Assembly (NCBI RefSeq): GCF_000374165.1
Contig: NZ_KB893750.1
Coordinates: forward strand, 56,662-120,661
Length of the DNA stretch: 64,000 bases
Reading direction: 5' to 3'
From: Parafrankia elaeagni
GTDB lineage: Bacteria > Actinomycetota > Actinomycetes > Frankiales > Frankiaceae
In this document: in pieces, positions 35,401-43,713 of the stretch
Numbering within the stretch: position 1 is the stretch's first letter
How the letters are laid out: each line of letters starts with the position of its first letter
Made by a program: the position numbers and the translations under genes
Notes under the pieces: model-generated
Seen by the model: the letters and a program-made list of their open reading frames with translations, nothing else
Told to the model about the DNA's origin: nothing
The model's database searches: none

Positions 35401-35870
35401 CGGTCGCCACCTACGGCAACTCGTCGGTGATCCCCACCGAGGCGTTCCTGTTCGGCCTGCAGCCCGGACGTCCCGTCAGCGTCTTCCTCGAACCGGGCGT
35501 CGAGATCATCGTCACCCTGGAGACCATCGGCGAGGCCGACGACGCCGGCATGCGCACCCTCTACCTGCGCGTCAACGGCCAGCCGCGGCCGGTGCGGGTC
35601 CGCGACACCTCCATCAGGGCGACGACCACCGCCGCCCGCCGGGCCGACCCCACCGACCCGGCGCAGGTCGGCGCCGGCCTGCCCGGCATCGTCACCCTCG
35701 CGGTCGCCGTCGGCGACACCATCGAGAAGGGCCAGAAGCTGGCCGTGATCGAGGCGATGAAGATGGAGGCGGCGGTCACCAGCCCCGCCGCCGGGACGGT
35801 CGCCGAGATCGTGCGCGCGAACGGCGAGTCGGTGGAGGTCGGCGACCTGCTCCTCATCCTGCGCCCCTGA
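32481..35870 (+). CDS. pyc: Pyruvate carboxylase
   Basis: A full-length (about 1,129 residues) biotin enzyme making oxaloacetate from pyruvate, bicarbonate and ATP to replenish the TCA cycle. In order: biotin carboxylase/ATP-grasp domain (about 1-450; KASGGGGGRGLR, ERDCSVQRRHQK, FMEMNPRIQVEHTVTEEVTG), carboxyltransferase domain (from about 510; TDTTLRDAHQSLLATRLR, HLHTHDTAGG) and C-terminal biotinyl domain with the biotinylated K1094 in EAMKMEAAV. The GTG start has AGGAG 6 nt upstream; the open frame extends further back without homology. It is monocistronic and ends at a strong hairpin. All key residues appear intact. Confidence 0.97.
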   Translation: MRKVLVANRSEIAVRVFRAAQELGLRTVAVYTPEDVSALHRTKASEAYELCEPGHPVRGYLDIEALLRVAKIADADTLHPGYGFLSESAVLAEACAAAGVTFVGPPPAVLRLTGDKVAARNAAIAAGLPVLRASDPLPDGEGFVEAAAEVGFPLFVKASGGGGGRGLRRVLRPEDLADAVASASREAAAAFGDGTVFLEQAVDRPRHVEVQVLADSYGNVIHLFERDCSVQRRHQKVVEIAPAPALEESVRDALCDAAVRFARHVGYVNAGTVEFLVGPDGAFTFMEMNPRIQVEHTVTEEVTGVDIVGAQLRIAAGESLDDLNLTQDAVSLRGTAIQCRVTTEDPSDGFRPDTGTITFYQSPGGPGVRLDGATYPGAEVSPYFDSLLVKLTARGATLEKASRRARRALKEFRVRGVRTNIEFLTKLLADPAFLAGGVTTSFIDERPGLLSAVDDGDPTSRMLARLAESTVNGHTRPTGVALTEPRTMLPPLNLAGTAPAAGSRQLLTELGPAGWAADLRGRTALAVTDTTLRDAHQSLLATRLRSFDILAAAPAFAALTPNLLSLECWGGATYDVALRFLAEDPWERLAAIRAAVPNICLQMLLRGRNAVGYTPYPDDVVRAFVAEAAANGLDIFRIFDALNDMEQMRPAIQAVLETGTAIAEGTLCYTGDLTDPGEQIYTLDYYLRLADQLVDAGVHVLAIKDMAGLLRPAAASRLVTALRERFDLPVHLHTHDTAGGQLATLIAANAAGVDAVDAAAAPMSGGTSQPNLSALVAATDHTERATGIGLAALSSMEAYWEAVRDLYSPFEAGLRAPTGAVYRHEIPGGQLTNLRQQAISLGLGDRWTQVTECYAVANDLLGKPIKVTPTSKVVGDLALFIAGGSVDVDRLRDHPEEYDLPASVLGYLAGELGTPPAGFAEPFRERALAGRRPEPPAATLAPDDAAALAAPGADRRAALSRLLFPGPWKDYQQAVATYGNSSVIPTEAFLFGLQPGRPVSVFLEPGVEIIVTLETIGEADDAGMRTLYLRVNGQPRPVRVRDTSIRATTTAARRADPTDPAQVGAGLPGIVTLAVAVGDTIEKGQKLAVIEAMKMEAAVTSPAAGTVAEIVRANGESVEVGDLLLILRP

Positions 35871-35895
35871 CCGTGGAGCGCCCCTGACCGTGGAC

Positions 35896-35944
35896 GGCGG
35901 CTGCCGGCCAGGCTGACAGCTGGTCAGCCTGGCCGGCAGCCGCC
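35896..35944. terminator. 22-bp perfect-stem bidirectional terminator
   Basis: Arms 35896-35917 and 35923-35944 are exact complements around an AGCTG loop, between the ends of pyc (plus) and the GT2-GtrA gene (minus). Confidence 0.85.
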
Positions 35945-35951
35945 CCCGGGC

Positions 35952-37325
35952 TCAGCGGCCGGCAGTGTGCCTGACACCGGTCTCCCGGCCGTACCGGCCC
36001 AGCCGGGACGGGTGGAACACCCAGGCGCGCAGCAGCAGGAAGCGGACGACGGTCGAGGCGAGGTTCGCCAGGACGAGAACGCTGACCTCCAGCAGGCGAC
36101 CTGGCTCATCGCTCGCCGCGTGCAGGGCGGCCAGCGAGCCGCTGGTCAGCGCCAGGCCGATCGCGAAGACGAGCAGACCCTGCAGGTGGTGTCGGCCGGC
36201 GTCGTCGCGGCCGCTGACCCCGAACGTGAGCCGCCGGTTCGCGGCGGTGTTCGCCACCGCGGTCACCAGCAGTGCGATGAGGTTCGCCGCCTGCGCACCG
36301 GCCACCCCGCGGAGCAGGACGAACAGCACCAGGTAGGCCAGCGTGCTGGCGACGCCCACCCCGGCGAAGCGCAGCAGCTGCCCGGTCAGCCCCGCGGGCA
36401 CTCCGGGAACCGCGGGCGCGGGCGCCGCCGCCCCGTTGCCGTTCGCGTTCCCGTTCCCGTTCACAGCCCTGTCCCCACTGCCCATCCCCTCGTTCAGGCT
36501 GGTGCCGGGCAGGGGGGCACGGCCGAACTCGCGGCGCAGCTGGGTGAGGGGCAGCGCGCCCGTGCCGAGCGCGCGGGCGAGGCGCGCGACGCCCCTGAGA
36601 TCGGCCATCGCGGTCGCGAGAACGTCGACCCTGCTGTCGGGGTCGTCGATCCAGTCCACCGGCACCTCGTGGATGCGCAGGCCGCTGCGCTGGGCGATGA
36701 CCAGCATCTCGGTGTCGAAGAACCATTCGCCGTCCTGCACGAGTGGCAGCAGGCTGGCGGCGACATCCGCCCGGATGGCCTTGAAACCGCACTGCGCGTC
36801 GGTGAACCGGACGGCCAGCGTGCCGCGCAGCAGCAGGTTGTAACAGCGGGAGATCACCTCGCGTCGGGGGCCCCGCACGACCCGGGAGGAGCGGGACAGC
36901 CGGGTCCCGATGGCCAGATCCGAATGCCCGGAGATCAGCGGCGCGACCAGGGGAAGCAACGCGGCCAGGTCGGTCGAGAGATCGACGTCCATATAGGCCA
37001 GGACGGGTGCGGTCGAGACGCCCCAGGCCGCGCGCAGCGCCCGGCCGCGGCCTTTGGCGTCGAGGTGGATGACGGAGACCTCGGGGATCTCCCGCGCCAG
37101 CTCCTGGGCGATCGCCAGCGTCGTGTCGGTGCTGGCATTGTCGGCGACGGTGATCTGGAAAGGGTAGGGAAAGGTGGTCCGCAGATGGGCGTGCAGTCTG
37201 CGGATACACGGTGCCAGGTCTTTTTCCTCGTTGTACACCGGAATGACGACATCGAGCACCGGGTCATCCATGAAGGTCTGTTCGTTCCGGGGCCTGGACA
37301 GCAGGTCGGTGGTGGTCGTCGACAC
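35952..37325 (-). CDS. GT2 lipid-linked sugar synthase fused to a GtrA-like membrane domain
   Basis: About 457 residues. The N-terminal GT2 domain (about 20-260) resembles dolichol/polyprenyl-phosphate sugar synthases: VVIPVYNEEKDL, the ADNASTDTT segment, YMDVDLSTDL (metal-binding DxD) and CGFKAIRADVA. A low-complexity linker (NGNGNANGNG) joins a four-helix GtrA domain. Such proteins charge an undecaprenyl-phosphate sugar and help flip or stabilise it, for use by a GT39-type transferase, which is the upstream gene. The GTG at 37325 has GGAG 4-5 nt upstream. The pair resembles Bacillus YkcC/YkcB. Confidence 0.88.
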   Translation of the reverse strand: MSTTTTDLLSRPRNEQTFMDDPVLDVVIPVYNEEKDLAPCIRRLHAHLRTTFPYPFQITVADNASTDTTLAIAQELAREIPEVSVIHLDAKGRGRALRAAWGVSTAPVLAYMDVDLSTDLAALLPLVAPLISGHSDLAIGTRLSRSSRVVRGPRREVISRCYNLLLRGTLAVRFTDAQCGFKAIRADVAASLLPLVQDGEWFFDTEMLVIAQRSGLRIHEVPVDWIDDPDSRVDVLATAMADLRGVARLARALGTGALPLTQLRREFGRAPLPGTSLNEGMGSGDRAVNGNGNANGNGAAAPAPAVPGVPAGLTGQLLRFAGVGVASTLAYLVLFVLLRGVAGAQAANLIALLVTAVANTAANRRLTFGVSGRDDAGRHHLQGLLVFAIGLALTSGSLAALHAASDEPGRLLEVSVLVLANLASTVVRFLLLRAWVFHPSRLGRYGRETGVRHTAGR

Positions 37326-37526
37326 GATGCTCCTCACCGGGTGCGTGGTGCGTGGTGCGTACGGGAGTCTGGCCGTTCCCGCCGGTCGTCCCGGGTTTTC
37401 GCGCAACCCGGTTCCGGCTTCGCCGGCCGGTTCCGGACAGTCGGGTGGGAATGCGTGGCCGTGGTGGCCGGGCTGCCCCTGTGGACCGCCCGGCCGCCGC
37501 CGGGACCGTGTGCGGAGCGCGTCGAC

Positions 37527-39938
37527 TCAGGTGTTCGAGGCGCCCGACGACGTTTCTGTCGAGGCCGTGGACGTCGATGCGGTCAGGTCGTACAGGGTGA
37601 CGTTGTCGACAGTGATCGCGGTGAAGTTCTCCTGGACCCAGGCGGCGATTTCTCCGGACGCGGAGCTTCCGCCGTTCTGCCCGCCGAAACCGCCGCCACC
37701 GATGAAGTAGTGGATGCGTCCGTCCGTCACGTACTGCTGGAACTGTTCCAAAGTCGGGGACGGGTCGCTGCCGTTGAAGCCGCCGATCGCCATCACCGGA
37801 TCGCCGGTGGCGAGCTGGTAGCCGGCCGCGTTGTTCGACCCGACGGAGGCCGCCACCCAGGTGTATGACGAGGCGTTCTCCTCGAGCGTCGCGACGATCT
37901 CGTCGCCGGGGTCGCCGGCCCCGAGCAGGCCGCCCATGCCGCCGCCACCGCCCATGCCGCCGCCACCCGGCCCGGTGCGACCCGGCGCCGCCATGCCACC
38001 CGGCGCCGCCATGCCACCTGGCGCCGTCATGCCACCCGCCTGGCCCGGAACCTGCTGGCCACCTGCACCTGCACCGGCCCCGCCGCCCTGACCAGCGCCG
38101 CCGGGGGCGGTGGTGCCGCCTGGGCCGCCGAAGAGCATCGGCCGGCCGCCTCCGCCGCCCGGCCCACCGAAACCGCTACCGCCCGGACCGGCCGACGGGA
38201 TGGAACCGGTGTGCGGGACAGCCGCCGTCGCCACCGAGTACCCCAGCGGCCCGAGCAGGGCCGCGACCAGCGCCGCGGTCGTCACCACCAGCCGTGCCGG
38301 CCGGGGGAGCCAGGCTAGGACGATGAACAGCAGAGCCGCCGCGAAGCCGGCGATCAGCACCGTCCACCTGATCCAGGGGTGCCAGTCGGACGTCCGGTTC
38401 AGCAGGATGAAGGACCAGATCGTGGTCAGGAGCACGGCTCCGGCCAGGGTGGCCGTGGCGGCGGGGTGTGCCCGTCGACGCCACAGCGCCGCGCTGCCCA
38501 TGCCGACGAGCGCGCCGATCGCCGGCGCGAGAGCCACCGTGTAGTAGGGGTGGAAGATCCCCTTCATCTGGCTGAACACGATGCCGGTGACCAGCAGCCA
38601 GCCGCCCCAGAGCGCGAACGCGGCCCGGCCCGCATCGGTACGCGGCGCCCGCCGGGTCACCCACAGGCCGGCGACGAGCAGCACCAGGGCGGTCGGGATC
38701 AGCCAGGAGACCTGTGTGCCCACCTCGGACCCGAACATCCGGCCCCAGCCGGTGGAGCCCCACATGCCGCCACCGCCACCGGGGCCGCCACCGCCACCGG
38801 GGCCACCGCCGGCACCTCCGCCGCCGACGCTCCCGGTCTCGTTGCCGGTCAGCCGCCCGAGCCCGTTGTAGCCCAGCGTGAGCTCGAGGAGGCTGTTGTT
38901 CTGCGACCCGCCGATGTACGGGCGGGACGACTCCGGGACGAGCTCGACGACCGCGATGAAGAGCCCGGCCGGGACGACCAGGCCGAGCGTGGCGGCGCCG
39001 ACCTGCCACAGCCGCCGGGTGAACCGGGTGGGCGCGACGGCCAGGTAGACCAGCGCCAGCACCGGAACGATCAGCAGAGCCTGCAGCATCTTGGTCAGGA
39101 ACCCGAAGCTGATGAACACCCCGGCCCACACCAGCCAGCGGGTGCTCGCCGTCTCGACGGCCCGCAACGTCGCGTAGGCGGCGGAGACCATCAGCAGGAC
39201 GAGCAGGGCATCCGGATTGTTGAACCGGAACATCAGGGTGGCGACCGGGGTCAGGGCGAGGACCGCGCCGGCGAGCAGCGCCGCGCCCGCGGGGAACACC
39301 CGGCGCACGGTCAGGTAGAGCATCCCGACGGAGGCGACGCCCATCAGCGCCTCCGGGACGAGGATGCTCCAGGAGCTCACCCCGAAGATGCGCGCCGACA
39401 GCGCCATCACCCACATCGCCGCCGGGGGCTTGTCGACGGTGATGGAGTTCCCCGCGTCCGACGACGCGTAGAACAACGCCTTCCAGCTCACCGAGCCGGC
39501 CTGCGCCGATGCCGAGTAGAAGGCGTTCGCCCAGCCCGAGGCACCCAGATCCCACAGGTAGAGCACGGCCGTCGCCACGAGCAGGCCGAACAGCGCCGGC
39601 CGTACCCAGCGGGGGTCCTCCGGCCGCCCGCGGACCAGCCTGGCCAGCCGCCCCCCGTGCCCGGCCAGCCGATCACCGCGCGGGCGTGCACCCGCCGCAC
39701 CATGCCGCCGCCCCGGCACCGGGCCGTCGAGCTCCCCGGCAGCGGTGGGACTCCGCCGGTCGGGCTGACGGACATCCGGCATGGTGGCCTGGCTGGCCCA
39801 CAGGTGGGTGGGCTGCTCCGGCCCGGTGTACCGGTCCCCGGCAGGGGCGGGAACGGCGGCGGGCCGGGGCCCGGGCCCCGTCGCGCCCGGGGGACCGGGG
39901 TGGCCGGTCGGAGGCGGCTGCGTCGGTGAGGTCGGCAT
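37527..39938 (-). CDS. GT39 / ArnT-like membrane glycosyltransferase (YkcB-like)
   Basis: An 803-residue polytopic transferase. An N-terminal hydrophilic Pro-rich stretch (about 1-110) precedes many membrane helices. The early periplasmic loop has SDAGNSITVDKPPAAMW with the conserved acidic residue and KPP of the ArnT/YkcB branch. Two glycine-rich insertions (near 385-405 and 590-680) are typical of actinobacterial members. The C-terminal soluble domain includes VMAIGGFNGSDPSPTLEQF and IHYFIGGGGFGG. It should transfer sugar from the lipid donor made by the downstream GT2 enzyme onto an envelope polymer or protein. It lies 52 nt downstream of the kinase gene. Confidence 0.85.
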   Translation of the reverse strand: MPTSPTQPPPTGHPGPPGATGPGPRPAAVPAPAGDRYTGPEQPTHLWASQATMPDVRQPDRRSPTAAGELDGPVPGRRHGAAGARPRGDRLAGHGGRLARLVRGRPEDPRWVRPALFGLLVATAVLYLWDLGASGWANAFYSASAQAGSVSWKALFYASSDAGNSITVDKPPAAMWVMALSARIFGVSSWSILVPEALMGVASVGMLYLTVRRVFPAGAALLAGAVLALTPVATLMFRFNNPDALLVLLMVSAAYATLRAVETASTRWLVWAGVFISFGFLTKMLQALLIVPVLALVYLAVAPTRFTRRLWQVGAATLGLVVPAGLFIAVVELVPESSRPYIGGSQNNSLLELTLGYNGLGRLTGNETGSVGGGGAGGGPGGGGGPGGGGGMWGSTGWGRMFGSEVGTQVSWLIPTALVLLVAGLWVTRRAPRTDAGRAAFALWGGWLLVTGIVFSQMKGIFHPYYTVALAPAIGALVGMGSAALWRRRAHPAATATLAGAVLLTTIWSFILLNRTSDWHPWIRWTVLIAGFAAALLFIVLAWLPRPARLVVTTAALVAALLGPLGYSVATAAVPHTGSIPSAGPGGSGFGGPGGGGGRPMLFGGPGGTTAPGGAGQGGGAGAGAGGQQVPGQAGGMTAPGGMAAPGGMAAPGRTGPGGGGMGGGGGMGGLLGAGDPGDEIVATLEENASSYTWVAASVGSNNAAGYQLATGDPVMAIGGFNGSDPSPTLEQFQQYVTDGRIHYFIGGGGFGGQNGGSSASGEIAAWVQENFTAITVDNVTLYDLTASTSTASTETSSGASNT

Positions 39939-39990
39939 ACGGATCAGAGTCGGATCCGGAGCTGTCCCGGTCGTGTGCCCGGCCTGTGCC

Positions 39991-41742
39991 TCAGCTGTGA
40001 GAGTGCGGGCCCCGGTGCGGAACGGGGGCGTCGCCGGCGGCGATCGCCGGCTCTGGTTCCGCCCGGTGGCGCGGGCCGTCCGCCGCGGCCATCGGGAGGA
40101 TCACCGTGAACACCGTCTGACCGGGCCTGCTGGCGACGTCCACCCGACCGCCGTGCGCCTCCACCACCGCGGCCACGATGGACAGGCCCAGGCCGGTGCT
40201 GCCGGCGGCCCGGGAGCGGGAGCGCTCGCCCCGGGCGAAGCGTTCGAAGACCCGGGGGAGCAGGTCGGGCGGGATGCCGGGGCCGTCGTCGATCACCTGC
40301 AGCACGGCGCGGGCGCCGAGCGGGGCGGGCATGCCCGGGGAGCCGGCGGTACCCGGTGCGGCCGGGACCACCTGGGTCGTCAGCCGGGCGGTGACCGCGC
40401 TCCCCGACGGGGTGTGGGCGCGGGCGTTGGCCAGCAGGTTCGTGAGCACCTGGTGCAGGCGTGCCGGGTCCCCGACAGCCGTCACCGGCTCGTCGGGCAG
40501 GTCGAGCTGGAAGCGGTGGGTGGGCGCGGCGACATGGGCGTCGCTGACGGCGTCCACCACGAGCCGTGACAGGTCGACGGCCTCGCGGTCCAGCGGCCGG
40601 CCGGAGTCCAGGCGGGCGAGCAGCAGCAGGTCGGAGACGAGTGCCGTCATCCGCGCGCTCTCGGACTCGACGCGTGCCATGGCGTACACGACGTCGGGCG
40701 GGACGGTGTCGCGGGTGCGGCGGGTGAGCTGCGCGTACCCGCTGATCGCGGCGAGCGGTGTCCGCAGCTCGTGGCTGGCGTCCGCGAGGAACTGGCGCAT
40801 CCGGGTCTCGGTGGCGTGCCGCGCGGCGAAGGCAGCTCCGATGTGGCCGAGCATCTGGTCGAGGGCCGCGCCGACCTGCCCGACCTCGGTGCGCGGATCG
40901 GTGTCGACGTTCGGTTCGAGTGCGGGGAGGTCGACAGCCCCACGGTGGAGCGGCAGCTTCGCCACCTGCGCCGCGGCGGCCGCCACCCGGCGCAGGGGGC
41001 GCAGCGTCACCCGGATGATCGCAGCGCCCGCCACTGCCGCGGCGAGCACACCCAGCGCCGCGACGCCGGCGCCGATCCCGGCCGTCCTGGTCAGGGTGGA
41101 GCCGAGCTCGTCCATCGGCAGGCCGGTGACGAGGATGGCCCGCCCGTCCGGCTCGGGCCGGGCGATCAGGCGGTAGTCGCCGTGACCGTCGATCGCGTAG
41201 GTGTGCGGCTGACCGTCGAGCGGGACCCGCGCCACCGTGGCGAGAACCTCGCCGGAGAGCGTGGTCAGCGACGATCCGTCACCGATGATCGCGGCGGTCA
41301 CCCCGCTGATCAGGACGGCGACGTCCTGATCGACGGCGGCGGGTGGGGCCTCGGGCCCGGCGGCCGGCACGGGTATGGGATGCCGCAGCTCCAGGATGGC
41401 GCCGAGGGTCCCGGGCGACTGGCCGCGGCCGAGGGCCAGGTCGAGGCGCTGGGTCGCCGTCAGCGTGGACGGATCGAGTTCCGGCCTGAGCACGTCGGCG
41501 CTGCTCCCGGGAGCAGCGCCGACGTAGCCGGGCCGCATTCCCGCCGGGGGCAGCAGCACCCCGACCTGGCGCCCGCTCGCGCCCCTCAACCGGTCGTCGA
41601 GCTGCTCGACGAGCACACCGCGCAGCGCGACCACCGTCACGAGAACGATCACCGCGGACACGACGGCGAGCAGCGCGAGGAGCAGCGCGAGGAGCCTGGT
41701 CCGTAGCGACCACCCGGCCGGGCCGCGCCACCGCTCCGCCAT
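39991..41742 (-). CDS. Sensor histidine kinase (TrcS/TcrY-like) of the glycosylation locus
   Basis: 583 residues: membrane segment near 16-41, an extracytoplasmic sensor region (about 45-215), a second membrane segment near 220-245, HAMP, then HisKA with H324 (SHELRTPLAAIS) and HATPase with LLANARAHTPSG, DDGPGIPPDL and STGLGLSIVAAVVEAHGG. All boxes are intact, so it should autophosphorylate and activate the regulator encoded 11 nt upstream. The sensor has no recognised ligand fold. Gene order (regulator, kinase, GT39, GT2) points to regulated envelope glycosylation. Confidence 0.93.
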   Translation of the reverse strand: MAERWRGPAGWSLRTRLLALLLALLAVVSAVIVLVTVVALRGVLVEQLDDRLRGASGRQVGVLLPPAGMRPGYVGAAPGSSADVLRPELDPSTLTATQRLDLALGRGQSPGTLGAILELRHPIPVPAAGPEAPPAAVDQDVAVLISGVTAAIIGDGSSLTTLSGEVLATVARVPLDGQPHTYAIDGHGDYRLIARPEPDGRAILVTGLPMDELGSTLTRTAGIGAGVAALGVLAAAVAGAAIIRVTLRPLRRVAAAAAQVAKLPLHRGAVDLPALEPNVDTDPRTEVGQVGAALDQMLGHIGAAFAARHATETRMRQFLADASHELRTPLAAISGYAQLTRRTRDTVPPDVVYAMARVESESARMTALVSDLLLLARLDSGRPLDREAVDLSRLVVDAVSDAHVAAPTHRFQLDLPDEPVTAVGDPARLHQVLTNLLANARAHTPSGSAVTARLTTQVVPAAPGTAGSPGMPAPLGARAVLQVIDDGPGIPPDLLPRVFERFARGERSRSRAAGSTGLGLSIVAAVVEAHGGRVDVASRPGQTVFTVILPMAAADGPRHRAEPEPAIAAGDAPVPHRGPHSHS

Positions 41743-41753
41743 CGCGGGGCGGC

Positions 41754-42449
41754 TCAGGCCGCCGGGCGCAGCACGTAGCCGGCCCCGCGCATGGTGTGGA
41801 TCATGGGAGGGTGACCGGCGTCGATCTTCCGGCGCAGGTAGGAGACGTACAGCTCGACGACGTTCACCTGGCCGCCGAAGTCGTAGTTCCAGACGCGGTC
41901 GAGGATCTGCGCCTTGCTCAGTACTCGCCGCGGGTTGCGCATGAAGAAGCGCAGCAGCTCGAACTCGGTCGCGGTCAGCCGCACCTCGTGCCCGCCCCGG
42001 GTGACCTCCCGGCTGTCCTCGTTCATGACGAGGTCGCCGACGACGAGGACCGCCTCGTCCGGCGCCGTGGCGCGGTGCAGCCTGCGGAGGAGGCCACGCA
42101 GCCGGGCGACCAGCTCCTCCAGGCTGAACGGCTTGGTGACGTAGTCGTCGCCGCCGGCGGTCAGGCCGGCCACCCTGTCCTCGACGGCGTCACGGGCGGT
42201 GAGGAACAGCACCGGGACATCGGGGCGCTCCGCGCGCAGCCTGCGCAGGACGTCCAGGCCGTCCATGTCCGGCAGCATCATGTCGAGGACGACCGCGTCC
42301 GGGCGGAACCCGCGGGCGACCTGCAGCGCTTCGCGCCCGTCCGGTGCGGTGCGGACCTCCCAGCCCTCGTAGCGCAGGGCCATCGACAGCAGCTCCGACA
42401 GCGTGCTCTCGTCATCGACGACAAGGATGCGGGGGCTCGGCGGCTGCAT
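41754..42449 (-). CDS. OmpR-family response regulator
   Basis: 231 residues. Receiver: D12-D13, phospho-acceptor D56 (VVLDMMLPDMDG), T84 and K106. C-terminal winged helix: VRLTATEFELLRFFMRNPRRVLSKAQILDRVW and a DNA-contacting wing near LRRKIDAGHPPMIHTMRGAGYVL. The ATG at 42449 is chosen by the conserved N-terminus ILVVDDE; no strong ribosome site. It starts the regulator-kinase-GT39-GT2 operon, and its likely binding repeats begin 23 nt upstream, which suggests autoregulation. Confidence 0.93.
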   Translation of the reverse strand: MQPPSPRILVVDDESTLSELLSMALRYEGWEVRTAPDGREALQVARGFRPDAVVLDMMLPDMDGLDVLRRLRAERPDVPVLFLTARDAVEDRVAGLTAGGDDYVTKPFSLEELVARLRGLLRRLHRATAPDEAVLVVGDLVMNEDSREVTRGGHEVRLTATEFELLRFFMRNPRRVLSKAQILDRVWNYDFGGQVNVVELYVSYLRRKIDAGHPPMIHTMRGAGYVLRPAA

Positions 42450-42471
42450 GGAGTCAGGATGAGAGCGTTTC

Positions 42472-42515
42472 CTGTGGGTTCTCTGAAGATCTTCTGTGGA
42501 TCCCCTGTGTTCTCG
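42472..42515. promoter_or_regulatory. Four 11-bp phased direct repeats, candidate OmpR-type operator
   Basis: CTGTGGGTTCT, CTGAAGATCTT, CTGTGGATCCC and CTGTGTTCTCG begin at 42472, 42483, 42494 and 42505, exactly one helical turn apart, in the 215-nt divergent region between the regulator and the gene at 42665. OmpR/PhoB-type regulators bind such head-to-tail repeats. Confidence 0.6.
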
Positions 42516-42664
42516 GTCGCTCTGCCCGGTGCGCTGGCCGCCCGGTGCGCCGGCTGTGATCACACATCCGGTGCCCAGCGTCATCACAGGTTGCCCACAG
42601 CTTCGTGGTGAACCGTCCTCCCCGACGGCGCGGTGACCGACCGGCCGGGACGAGGAGAACGGAC

Positions 42665-43642
42665 ATGATTCATGTCGGGCCCACCGACCCGCCCACGTCC
42701 CCGCCGATGCCGCCGGCCGGGCCGGCACCCGCGACTGGTCCGGCATCGCCGCCGATCCCTCCGGCGGCTGCGCAGGGGTCCGCCCGGGAGGCCGTCGGCG
42801 GGCCGCGGCACTGGGGCCTGGGCCGCACGGCCGTGGTGGGTGCCGCCGCGCTCGCCCTCGCCGTCGGCGCGGCGGCCGCTGTCAACGCGAGCAGCCTCGG
42901 CGACGGGCAGGGGAGCGGCGGGCCCGGCGGCCTGCGGATGGGGGGACCGCTCCAGGCCGGTGCTCCCACCGGCACCGGGAGCAGTCTGGGTGCCGGTGTC
43001 ACCGCCTCCCTGCACGGGGAGTTCGTCACCGCTGACGGCTCCGGCGGCTACCAGACCGTCCGGACACAGTCCGGCGAGGTCTCCGCGGTGGACACCGCCT
43101 CCGTGACGGTCCGCAGCCCCGACGACTTCACCGCCACCTACACCGTCACCGGGGACACGGCCGTCGGCACCGGCACCGGCACCGGCGGGCGGATCGACGA
43201 CATCGAGGTCGGTGACTCCGTCCGCGTGACCGCGACCGTGGCGGACGGGGCCGCCGCCGGCACCGCCGCGACCGCCACCGCGATCACCGAGGGTGCCGCG
43301 GACGGGCAGACCGCACCGGGCGGCGGCTTCCCGGGGCAGGGCCAGGGCGCGGGCGGCGCCGGCGTCCCGGGTCAACTGCCGGGCGGCGCCACCGGCCAGG
43401 GCTTCGGCGGCGGTGGCGGTGGCGGTGGGTCGGACCAGACTGACTCCGTCCAGGCTGACTCCGTCCAGGCTGATTCGGTTCAGGCCGGCCCGGTGTCGCC
43501 CGGCGGAACCCCGCCGCTGCCGCCGCCTCCGCCGGTCCTGGCGGGTCCGCTCGCGCGCCAGGTCGCGTTGGTGGCACCGACCGCGGTCCCGGACCGCGGG
43601 CGGGGCGGTACCGAGACCGGCACCGCGGCGGCGTCCGCCTGA
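42665..43642 (+). CDS. Membrane-anchored DUF5666-like protein divergent from the two-component operon
   Basis: A 325-residue protein with a Pro-rich cytoplasmic start (about 1-60), one membrane segment (AVVGAAALALAVGAAAAV) and an outer domain with TVRTQSGEVSAVDTASVTVR and IDDIEVGDSVRVTATV, the beta-rich pattern of DUF5666-type domains. The C-terminus is Gly-rich, has three DSVQA repeats (15-bp units near 43440) and a Pro-rich end. The ATG has GAGGAG about 8 nt upstream. It shares the phased-repeat region with the OmpR-type regulator, so it is a plausible regulon member; its biochemical role is unknown. Confidence 0.72.
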   Translation: MIHVGPTDPPTSPPMPPAGPAPATGPASPPIPPAAAQGSAREAVGGPRHWGLGRTAVVGAAALALAVGAAAAVNASSLGDGQGSGGPGGLRMGGPLQAGAPTGTGSSLGAGVTASLHGEFVTADGSGGYQTVRTQSGEVSAVDTASVTVRSPDDFTATYTVTGDTAVGTGTGTGGRIDDIEVGDSVRVTATVADGAAAGTAATATAITEGAADGQTAPGGGFPGQGQGAGGAGVPGQLPGGATGQGFGGGGGGGGSDQTDSVQADSVQADSVQAGPVSPGGTPPLPPPPPVLAGPLARQVALVAPTAVPDRGRGGTETGTAAASA

Positions 43643-43713
43643 GGTCCTGATCCGGACATCGGACGGCTTCGTCGCGCCGGTTGGGCGCGTTGATCCAGGC
43701 CTAGAGTGGACGG

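Noticed and set aside
36106-37209. A 367-codon frame overlapping the GT2-GtrA gene on the same strand
   Set aside because: Out-of-frame shadow rich in Arg and Pro; the overlapping frame has complete GT2 and GtrA motifs.
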